Source: Phallusia fumigata (Eukaryota; Chordata; Ascidiacea; Phlebobranchia; Ascidiidae). From it: a stretch of DNA of 23,433 nt. Both the position numbers and the translations under genes were made by a program. The notes beneath the pieces are model-generated. The model worked only from the letters and a program-made list of their open reading frames with translations, was not told the origin of the DNA and searched no databases. Position 1 is the stretch's first letter. Every line of letters begins with the position of its first letter. Below are positions 1 to 8,366 of this stretch, piece by piece. The stretch is from positions 1-23,433 of the forward strand of contig QXVZ01014688.1 of the NCBI GenBank assembly GCA_008931825.1, read 5' to 3'.

Positions 1-303
1 GTTTTTAAACATGCTGGCAGCTGGAACTAACCGACTATGCAACATGTTGAACCATGCACAAAGTCTTTAAACGCCATGTTAAAAATTTTGCTATTTAAAT
101 TTATTGTGTTAATTGTGTAAACCCCCGATGTTGGGTGTCCACTTAACGCAGTGGTTTCCAACCTTTTTTGATGCATTCCTCCTTAGATTATTTTGGATAT
201 GTTTGACTAAAGTGACACAAAATACCAGTAAAATGTTTGAAGCTACCCGTGACGCTTAAAAGAATATACTACAGTTATCATGAATATTTCATCTATTAAG
301 TGG
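1..303. repeat. Segment duplicated at 2878-3179 (same locus twice)
   Basis: This stretch is nearly identical to 2878-3179. Both begin GTTTTTAAACATGCTGGCAG and both carry the same hAT-like MITE in the same target site. The similarity continues through the exon-3 part of the sulfotransferase-like gene up to the N at 3433. A shared insertion with shared target duplication means the two segments descend from one locus, either as two haplotypes placed in series or as a recent tandem duplication. It corresponds to intron 3 of the gene at 728-2326. Scattered substitutions and short indels separate the copies. Confidence 0.85.
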
Positions 304-378
304 AAGTGGAAATTAATTCCTCCCCTTAACTCATAAAATTCCTTACTGGGGATGAATTCCTCCCTGGAAGAACCACTG
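149..378. mobile_element. hAT-like MITE, 230 bp, 8-bp target duplication
   Basis: The left end reads CAGTGGTTTCCAACC and the right end, reverse-complemented, reads CAGTGGTTCTTCCAG, giving short terminal inverted repeats typical of hAT-type elements. It is flanked by ACTTAACG (141-148) and ACTTAATG (379-386), an 8-bp target duplication with one mismatch, the length hAT transposases make. There is no coding capacity, so it is non-autonomous. It sits in intron 3 of the leftmost sulfotransferase-like gene. A second copy of the same insertion is at 3015-3254, and a related element in reverse orientation lies at 7091-7330. Confidence 0.8.
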
Positions 379-782
379 ACTTAATGTCTTAAACCAAAAC
401 CAAAACCTCTGATTAAAGTCAATTGCGTTCTTTAGCTTCTACTAGCTATCACTTTTTACCTTTTCAAACCGATCTTTGTTAACTTACTTTTAGTACGTAG
501 GCATTGTGTTGCCGGAACCTCATCCTCAGTACAGTCTCGTTTNAAGTGGAAATTAATTCCTCCCCTTAACTCATAAAATTCCTTACTGGGGATGAATTCC
601 TCCCTGGAAGAACCACTGACTTAATGTCTTAAACCAAAACCAAAACCTCTGATTAAAGTCAATTGCGTTCTTTAGCTTCTACTAGCCACCACTTTTTACC
701 TTTTCAAACCGATCTTTGTTAACTTACTTTTAGTACGTAGGCATTGTGTTGACGGAACCTCATCCTCAGTACAGTCTCGTTT
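304..782. repeat. Direct duplication of 239 bp flanking the N at 543
   Basis: Positions 304-542 and 544-782 are almost identical (for example CTAGCTATC against CTAGCCACC, and GTTGCC against GTTGAC) and meet exactly at the single N at 543. The first copy includes the last 55 nt of exon 3 (488-542) and part of the MITE's right end. The most likely cause is two unmerged overlapping contigs, probably from different haplotypes, and not a real tandem duplication. Confidence 0.85.
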
Positions 783-2326
783 GGCTGAAATTTGCTCCAG
801 TTGAAAGCAGGTTGGTATCCAAACGTCACCGGCACTGTTTAAAATAATTAAATTCAGCAATGATCAAGTGCCCGCAAACGGCCTGTAATTAAAGGTTATG
901 CTCAATGAAGATCACATATGAATTTGTAACGGCTCTCCTATGGCAAATGTATTTTTGCGTACCGACGCTTCAACGCCCTATATACAGGTCGTCTTCCTCA
1001 GGGCGAGTAACATTTAAAGTGCGAAATACAGTACACTCAGGACCAAAACAAAATCTTAAAACAGTTAATTTGCCAAAAAAACTTTACTACTTATATAATG
1101 CGTGGCTGCAACTCGTCACGAAATCCGCGTAACAATTTTCGAAAGTTTCATTTAAAATTTGTCTCTTTTGTCACCGTTTGTCTTTGCACAAAGTTTATGC
1201 ATGGCAACATTGCGTCTTCTTTGTTTCCACTTAATGTCCGGGCAGCGGTCAAGCTTGTAGTATCGTTTATCCTAGAATGACTGACCGTTTTCCGCACTTT
1301 GTGGACACTATGTGGGGCATCGGTGGTTTTATGGTCTGCAGTCTGCTCCTTCACACAACACTAGCAGACCGCAGAGGGAGTCAGGCCACAATTTCGCATG
1401 GATGACCGAAAGCCCCACTCTAACCCCAGTTCTTAGCCTCTTCAGGCGAGTCCAGGCTCGACATAGCTAACACTACACTTTGGGACAAACACTTGTTATA
1501 ACTTACGTGTGTTTATAATGACGCGACTGACCGTTCTTCCAGTCGGTGTTACCGTTTTCATAAGCCGATATTTCCAATCGTTGTTAATTTCTGCGATTTG
1601 GTTTTGGGCGCTGCGGTAATAGTCTTCCTCGTCACGAAGAGTCAGTAAGATCTGTGGAGAGGTTTCGGTAATTGTTTTGTGGAACACGAAGCGTTTTGAG
1701 CAAAAAATATCGTTTAAAACAGGGTTTTGGAACCTTTATTGCTGGAGGGCCAAGTATTACCCGGATTAAACCGCGGACAACACCTTTATTTAACGTAATT
1801 TGACTTAGTTTGATTGTATGACAAAAACGGTAATGTTGTGAGAATGAGAAAGAGCATTGTTACTTCAACGAAAAAAGGGGTTTGGTTGCTTGCTCAGTCC
1901 AAAAAGCTGCGTGGAAAGAGAGGGGTTGGGGAAATTGCTCGCTGGTAACGCTCTGAATTCGTTTCCGTACGCGGGATGCATCAATTGCCCCAGGGTTTAA
2001 AACGATTGTTTCACTGGGCATTTGTTTCAAAAAATAAAACAACATGCGGTCAAGTGCAGGCCGACCTTTGCTTCTGGAAAGGCTTCAGAAATCTCCTCCC
2101 AAAATTGGTAAGCTGGAATGTCAAGAACAACATCAACGTCTTTATACATTTGCCGGAACAGTTCAACCGTCTCTTTTCTGTGTCCGATTTTCAGTATCTT
2201 GAGCCACTCCTGGTTATGGTAGTAAGCATGCTCCAAATAATCGTAAACTCTGTAGCCAAGAATGGTCAGAGCCGCGTTCAAGGTTTTAGTTCCAGTTTTT
2301 GGAAAACTAGCAACGATGATCTTCAT
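728..2326 (-). CDS. Sulfotransferase-like protein (Sulfotransfer_4 type), exons 1-3; last exon outside the window
   Basis: Exon 1 is 2066-2326 (87 codons), exon 2 is 1507-1651 (145 nt) and exon 3 is 728-834 (107 nt). Donors are GTCGGC, GTAAGT and GTAAGT; phases 0, 1 and 0 match the two complete paralogues. The start MKIIVASFPKTGTKTLN holds the P-loop-like 5'-phosphosulfate-binding motif of PAPS-dependent sulfotransferases (PKTGTK, residues 9-14). Exon 2 begins ILLTLRDEEDYYRS, the usual position of the 3'-phosphate-binding Arg and Ser, and carries TPTGR. Exon 3 ends FRQHNAYVLK. The protein would transfer sulfate from PAPS to an unknown acceptor; this is family inference. Exon 4 should lie left of position 1, and the orphan exon at 2557-2796 is probably its allelic counterpart. 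Activity is unproven. Confidence 0.75.
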
Positions 2327-2400
2327 GTTGATTATCAGATTTTCAAAATCCGGTTATATTTTGCTTCCTTGCAGCAAACGTTTATTGCAATATGTCAGCG

Positions 2401-2462
2401 AATTTAGTTTGCCAATCTACGACAAAATGCAAATTTAGTTTGCCTATCTACGACATAAAGTT
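2401..2462. repeat. Tandem duplication, period about 31 bp
   Basis: AATTTAGTTTGCCAATCTAC at 2401 recurs with few changes at 2432 (AATTTAGTTTGCCTATCTAC). It lies just upstream of the first exon of the leftmost sulfotransferase-like gene and shortly before the N at 2478. No function is apparent. Confidence 0.7.
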
Positions 2463-2556
2463 AACGAATGTGATTCTNTTTAACTGTCAAGGCCTAAAAC
2501 CGAAGTAAGAAATTTTAAGAAGGCACTACCACAGAAAAACACGTTGGAAAAAAGAA

Positions 2557-3432
2557 TTACAGAAACATGAGAAACATAATAACGGCAAAAACTGTTAAAA
2601 CACAGTACGAAACAATTGTCAGTTCTCTATTCATTTGCATTAAAATCTCATTTTCTTTGCTCAGTTCTGCAATTAATGATCCGTTTTTGTTCTTCTGAGG
2701 AAACTCAACGTTTGGTACTTCCAAGCCCAGAAACTTGCACAAGGGACCCCAGCCGTCTTTGAGGCGAAACACCAGCAGTTTCTCTTGAGGAGCACGCTGA
2801 ATAAAAGTACACTGCTGTAATAAACAAATCGAAAACCTAGTAGCTTGATCTATATTCTGTCAAATTCATGATTCGTCGTTTTTAAACATGCTGGCAGCTG
2901 GAACTAATCGACCATGCAACATGTTTATAACCATGCACAAGGTGTTAAAAATTTTGCTATTTAAATTTATTGTGTTAATTGTGTAAACCCCCGATGTTGG
3001 GTGTCCACTTAACGCAGTGGTTTTCAACCTTTTTTGATGCATTCCCCCCATAGATTATTTTGGATATGTTTGTTCTCCCCCAACTATAGACTAAAAGTGA
3101 CACAAGATAACAGTAAATTGTTTGAAGCTACCTGTGACACTTAAACGAATATACTACAGTTATCATGAATATTTTATCTAAGTGGAAATTAATTCCTCCC
3201 CTTAACTCATAAAATTCCTTACTGGGGATGAATTCCTCCCTGGAAGAACCACTGACTTAATGTCTTAAACCAAAACCAAAACCTCTGATTAAAGTCAATT
3301 GCGTTCTTTAGCTTCTACTAGCCACCACTTTTTACCTTTTCAAACCGATCTTTGTTAACTTACTTTTAGTACGTAGGCATTGTGTTGACGGAACCTCATC
3401 CTCAGTACAGTCTCGTTTGGCTGAAATTTGCT
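2557..3432 (-). CDS. Sulfotransferase-like gene fragment: exon 4 and partial exon 3
   Basis: Exon 4 is 2557-2796 (79 residues plus stop) after the acceptor TTTTATTCAG. It starts RAPQEKLLVFRLKDGWGPLC and continues with FLGLEVPNVEFPQKN, the conserved C-terminal part of Sulfotransfer_4 proteins. It ends in a strongly hydrophobic stretch of about 20 residues (VSYCVLTVFAVIMFLMFL), a likely membrane anchor. Exon 3 is present only as 3364-3432, cut by the N at 3433; its sequence, donor and intron match the gene at 728-2326 almost exactly. Exons 1 and 2 of this copy are absent. I infer that 2479-3432 is an alternative-haplotype contig of the 3' end of the gene at 728-2326, placed on the wrong side. 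A genuinely truncated paralogue is the alternative. Confidence 0.7.
3015..3254. mobile_element. hAT-like MITE, second copy of the same insertion
   Basis: This is the same element as at 149-378, with the same flanks ACTTAACG (3007-3014) and ACTTAATG (3255-3262). It is about 10 bp longer, mostly through TTCTCCCCCAACTATAG near 3072. Having the same target site shows that the surrounding segment was duplicated after insertion, or that both are alleles of one locus. Confidence 0.8.
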
Positions 3433-4700
3433 NTGCGTGGTTAACGAAGGCGTAATACAGTGCTGATGTCATGGCAACATCTTTGGACTGCGCTATAAGC
3501 CAAAGGAACACGCTAAATTTCAAGAAACAGAGAAACTATGCTTTGAAAGGTTTTTAGTCACATATCACTTTTTAATACCTTTTACTCATAACCCTTACTA
3601 ACTCGTTTTTGGTTGTATTATATGTTTGACATATATTGAGCACACCCAAAAAAGGTTATTTAGAGACATTATAGAGCATTTATCAAGTGGCCTAACGGAC
3701 TGCAACTCAAAACGTAACTATAAGGGACATTGTCACCTTCTGACAAGAGCTGCTGGCAAACACCGTGTCTACACAACTATTTTGCGTTGCACTTGAGTTG
3801 GATCTCCAACGAATCTGCTCTTCAGCTCTCCCCCTATTTTAACAGCGACTGCCATTTGCTGGATATCGCAACTGGACGCAATGTGTATAGACTGATAATG
3901 CGTGTAGACTTGCTTTTGTACATCGACATGCAGTCATACAGTTTACTGTTCTTGATGGGTGCAATAAACTACGTGAACAAAACAGCTTGCAGAAAAAAAG
4001 TCAGTGCTACTGAACTTGTTTGACATCGCCTGTGTTATGATGTTTGTTTTAAAGAGATAAATGCCCCCTTGACACAGTTAAAACAAGGACTTCAAGTGGT
4101 GCGAAAAGCAATTATTGCCGTCCGTCCACTGCAGTGCACAGTCACTGTATGCGCAACGTAGCAAATTCTTCCGTCCGACAGTTAAGCAGCATTTTAATCC
4201 CTCATTAAAACCGGCATAAATGCACAATATCTCCACATACAGTCGAATCGGCTATCGTTTGCCAAAAATAAACGTTAAACAACCTCTAGTTTGTAGCGGT
4301 ACTCACCTGAAACACAGTACCATGTGCACAATGGCTAAAAATTACCACCCGTTGCATTAGCTTTTGCACAGTTTCGTAAACAGTTAAATCATTGCGTATA
4401 TTAAGGGAAACGAAACAAAATGGACTTAGCCGCAGTCGATAAACAAATATCTTATTTTGTCGCAGTAAATACATTTTGGTCAGGCTCTTTGGACACGATT
4501 GATGACTCAATTAGCTTTTGAACACAATTGATTTTTGCCTTTTTTACATTATCAGTTTTGAATTTTTTACATTCAATTTTTTCTTTAATATTTACGGCGG
4601 GATATGCCATTTAGAACCACAGACTAACAACAATAGCAGTATAGGTGGCTGCTTAATAAAGTAGATCCAAACTTTATTTGATGAAAGCAATATTGAAGGT

Positions 4701-4806
4701 TTGGAACCAATGGTCTACCAACAAAGAAACCCTTCACTTGTCATGGATAACTTTTGGAACCACTGGTCTACCTAAAAAGAAACCCACACTTATCAAAGAA
4801 TAACGA
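4701..4806. repeat. Tandem duplication, period about 53 bp
   Basis: TTGGAACCAATGGTCTACC at 4701 recurs as TTGGAACCACTGGTCTACC at 4754, each followed by an A-rich AAAGAAACCC segment. The sequence GGAACCACTGG resembles the right terminus of the hAT-like MITEs in this window, so the repeat may be built from MITE ends. Confidence 0.65.
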
Positions 4807-4995
4807 TACTACAAAGTGCAATTCCCTTACTCATAAATTTCTCCCCGATTGGAAACCAGTGGGTTAATGTAAACAAAAATGAGGAANGAAACCCACACTT
4901 ATCAAAGAATAACGATACTACAAAGTGCAATTCCCTTACTCATAAATTTCTCCCCGATTGGAAACCAGTGGGTTAATGTAAACAAAAATGAGGAA
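4779..4995. repeat. Direct duplication of 108 bp flanking the N at 4887
   Basis: Positions 4779-4886 and 4888-4995 appear identical and meet at the single N. The unit contains CTTACTCATAAATTTCTCCCC and GGAAACCAGTG, related to the right end of the MITE at 149-378. An unmerged contig overlap is the best explanation. Confidence 0.85.
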
Positions 4996-6449
4996 AAACT
5001 CCAAATCTCCGACCGGGGCTTTTGTTTTCTGTCTGCTGAGGAGAAAGGGTGATTTCAAGTTTTTCGGTTACCATGTGTTCACATTTGTAAACATGTTGTC
5101 TGGTTGGCACAAATCGAATCCAACGAACACAGTATAGTCATGTTTGTGAGCGAACGCAGCGTATGGACTTTCCGTTAAATATTTGTTCAACACATATATT
5201 TTGTACTGGTGATTCAAAAAAATGCGCGATTAATATGTTGCGTTCAAATTGGCGAGCCACTTTGCTACCACTCATCTGAACGTTGTTTTTCACATTAGGA
5301 GTTGAATAAAAACCCCTGTCCTCTTTAAAAACCCCTTTAAGAATTAAACCAAAACCCCGTATAAATCTAACATCAAATTTAAGAACTACCCGTGGGAGAT
5401 CCCGGTGATTGACAAAAACCAAGGGTAATTCTGCCACCGACCTTCAATTCCTGACAGTAAAGATTTCCCACCTTTGTTTCCCATTCATAAAGTTACGAAC
5501 GCAAACTTCTACCTGAGTGTTTGCGTTTGGTCGTTGTCGATGTCATTGAAGTTTGTTATTTTACCAAACAATTCGTTTTTATAGGGTCTATTCACACGAT
5601 GGGGGCGCGGCACGATCGTTTCGTATTTACTTATTGAAGGTCACGAAAGGTTGTATAGAGACTGTGAACGGGAAAAGATATCCGCGTAAAATGTTCCTTT
5701 AGATTAAAAAAAACTATTTTTGCCAACGTCAATACGATTTTATTAAAAAAGATGTTTTAGCAACTAGATCTCTATCAACAAACACGTCTTCAGTTGTAAT
5801 ATTTAAACTTTCAACATGTTTTCGCTTACGACTTTCCCTTCACTTTGTTTAAAATCAAAAAAAGACGCTGCAATGACTTTTTGTGACTTAGGGTCCGACA
5901 CTTTGCGCCTTTCAGCTGTTTGGTAAAAAAATGTAAACTAAGTCAACGTTTAAAATGCCATGTCGTCATCCGTGGGAAAACCGCAACCGAATATTTAACA
6001 AGCAAAGTGAATGACCCGCTGTAAAATCCCATCCCCTTCCCAATCCGAAAGGCCGAACTGTTTAATTCTCCTTCGTTGTCGAGACATATTTGGAAGTTGT
6101 GACCTAAAGTCGCAATTTTCCCACGTAAGAGACATGTGACACGGAATTAAACATGAGTATTTTTACGACAGTAATTTTTATAGCCGTTGAGTACAAATGA
6201 AAGCTAAATACAAACTCTGTGTGATTTTCGCTTCTAGAGATGGCTGCTAGTTGCGTAAAAATTTTTCCAATCGTTACCGAAATATACCCTAAACAATTTG
6301 CATATTGCCGTATTTATAAGCGCAACTTGGTTAAGACACAAGACATATGTTTTTCCAGCAAAGAGCTTAGAATTGTACAGAACTGTCAACTAACGATCTA
6401 TCTTTATCATCCGACCCTCAATAAGCCGACTCTTAACCAATTCACACAA

Positions 6450-7678
6450 ATGAAGTCGATGATATTTGTTCTTGCGGTAAGCATTAGTGTATAGCCAAAA
6501 GTTTTACTGTAGGTTGGTTGGGTTTGTTTCGGATAATATGGGCTGATCTCTTGGTTTCAATCAAAATAGTAACATGTAACTGTACACAGGCAGTTGTTCT
6601 GGGCTTAAAACCGGTGAAAATACACAAAGTCACATTTTTCTATGTAGTGTTTAATGTGATATTGCAGTGGAGGCAAAGCTTAAATGAAGTCATCAACCAG
6701 TTTGATTTTGTCAAAAAAAGTTTACTTTGTAGAAGCCGCATAGTTTGCTTGAGCCTGGCCAAAACGTGTAATTTGTAAAAACAAGTTTATTATTTACCAT
6801 GTTTACTACTATCGTTTTTAGGTCGCCATTATAATTTGCTGTTTCAATCAAGTCTGCTGCGACCAAGACAAAGACTTCCTTCTTAGTTTGAATCATCATG
6901 CAAGAGAGTAAGTCTTGGCAAATGAAATTGAAAAAAACAAACAATAAAGGCAGTCAGAAAACGTCAGAAATAAGAAATAGTCAGAAATCTATTTGAATAA
7001 GGAACTGAGGATGATGTGTTCAAGTTAAATTGTCTTGTTCTAAGTTTTCCATTAAATGTTTACTTAAACTTCCATAATTAGAAAATACTTCAAAGTGGTT
7101 CCCAACCATGGAGGAATTCTTCCCCATAAGTTTTATGCATTAAGGGGGGAGGGGGTGTTTCACTTTTTATTTGAGTTATTTATGATAAGTGTACTATTTT
7201 GTTTAGATAGACCGATGGCTCCAAACCATTTCATGTTAGGTTATATCACTTATAGTCTAGTAGGGGAGGAGGTATAGTAAGTTTCGAAATAAGGAAAGGG
7301 TATTTAACGCAAAAAGGTTGGGAACCACTGCGCAGTCCAAAAAAGAGAAAGCATTGTTTGCAGTCAGGGTTGTTTCTTAAGTTCATCAATTTTGAAAAAA
7401 AATTCATTCGTTTTTGTGGTTTTAGAATCGTCAAACGCCACAGATGCACATTAGGTCGCCACACACGAATGCATCGCGGCGGGATCCAGATTCGCACTTT
7501 GAGCTGCACAAACCTTCAACCCGGGACCTTCTCGGTGGCTTTATGCAAAAAAAGATGCAAATACTTCTGTCCGAAAACGCGGCCGTTTTTCTACAGCTTT
7601 CGTGTAAAGCCCAGATCCGGTGAAGGAGACGTGTTTGCCCTCGATCTACCTGTAGCCTGCAGTTGTGTCAGAATTTGA
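6450..7678 (+). CDS. Secreted cysteine-rich protein, IL-17-like cystine-knot candidate (three exons)
   Basis: Exons are 6450-6476, 6822-6907 and 7426-7678, joined in phases 0 and 2. Splice sites are strong: donors GCG|GTAAGC and GA|GTAAGT, acceptors CGTTTTTAG and GTGGTTTTAG. The product has 121 residues. Residues 1-22 form a signal peptide (MKSMIFVLAVAIIICCF core). A short acidic/His segment and a dibasic site (IVKR, 39-42) precede a basic domain with seven cysteines at 45, 65, 78, 82, 86, 116 and 118. The end, PVACSCVRI, together with CKYF and RPFFYSFRVKPRSG before it, resembles the IL-17 pattern in which a Cys cluster is followed by a P-V/F-Y-S-x-R-V-L-R-R-like strand and a C-terminal V-G-C-T-C-V. 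A secreted signalling role is inferred. Other cystine-knot families (Spaetzle, neurotrophin or trunk type) are possible. The gene structure is firmer than the family call. Intron 2 contains a MITE. Confidence 0.68.
7091..7330. mobile_element. hAT-like MITE in intron 2 of the secreted-protein gene
   Basis: The left end GTGGTTCCCAACC (from 7095) is the inverted repeat of the right end GGTTGGGAACCACTG (7316-7330). The interior (GGAGGAATTCTTCCCC, then TTTTATGCATTAAGGGGGG) matches the reverse complement of the right half of the element at 149-378, so it belongs to the same family in opposite orientation. I see no convincing 8-bp target duplication, so the insertion is probably old or eroded at the left end. 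Confidence 0.65.
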
Positions 7679-8366
7679 ATCCTTTTTCATTTCGTTTTGA
7701 TGCCATTGTTTCCTTTAAATATTTATTTTTCAATACAAGATATCAGTTCAAATGTGTTCATATGAAACAAAACAGGAGGAGAAAGAAAATAACGGACAGA
7801 TGGGACCGCCGTGTATTGTTTGTTTTTCAAAAATGTGATCATACTAAAACTTTAAACTGATACAGTAGAGCAAGCATCACAAAAGTTTATCCTACGCTAC
7901 ATAAGTTACAAGGAGTTTTAATGCCATATGAGTCCCGCCCTTATATTGTTTTGTTTCCAGTGGAACTTTTTTATGTTCTTCTGTAATAGATGAAACTCAC
8001 CTCCGATGTCGAACAGAATGTAGAAAAAGCAAACTGTCTGTTAGAAAAGACAATTTGTTGTTTTCTCTTGTTTGCTGAATTCTTTCCTTTTCATCCGTGG
8101 AGAGAGATGCAACTTTCATTAACGCGGTCATACGTTTGGCCTATTGCAGTAGTGTATTTTTATGCTCAAACAAATAATAAAAAATATGTACTTTCTATCG
8201 AGATTTACTTGAAAACAGCTGTTTCAATGTTCCATTAATTATTTATATTCGTACACAATAACTTGAAACAAATCCCACCCGAAAAGAATCCAATTAGGAA
8301 ATATATACATTGAATGCAAAAAGTTTTTTTAATTTTTGCCATAAGCGCAGAACTACAACGGCACTA
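7679..8366. other. Convergent intergenic region
   Basis: This lies between the 3' ends of the plus-strand secreted-protein gene (stop at 7676-7678) and the minus-strand sulfotransferase-like gene (stop at 8367-8369). It would hold both 3' UTRs. An open frame at 7990-8238 has no recognisable domain. No clear AATAAA was found close to either stop codon. Confidence 0.5.

Larger units (their letters stand above)
3434..6449. other. Intergenic stretch without a recognised gene
   Basis: Several open frames of 60-100 codons occur (for example 3730-4023 plus and 5138-5437 minus), but none has a recognisable domain, splice context or paralogue in the window. The region holds a 53-bp tandem repeat (4701-4806), a 108-bp duplication at the N at 4887 and MITE-like debris around 4810-4870. 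The part from 5000 to 6449 shows nothing I can name; it is the 5' flank of the secreted cysteine-rich gene that starts at 6450. Confidence 0.5.

Noticed and set aside
1976-2407. 143-codon plus-strand open frame
   Set aside because: It is antisense to sulfotransferase-like exon 1, and the homology is on the minus strand.
3434-3523. Minus-strand MKFSVFLWLIAQS signal-peptide-like start running into the N at 3433
   Set aside because: The frame crosses the N into an unrelated contig; without downstream exons nothing supports a gene.
4302-4340. Short minus-strand exon-like segment between TTTTTAG and CAG|GTGAGT
   Set aside because: Only about 29 nt, with no partner exons and no similarity to the array exons.
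5138-5437. 99-codon minus-strand open frame
   Set aside because: No domain or paralogue in the window and no splice context; length is compatible with chance.
7358-7425. ATG-initiated start for the cysteine-rich frame within 7358-7678
   Set aside because: This part is intron: a strong acceptor lies at 7424-7425, and joining to the signal-peptide exons is in phase.
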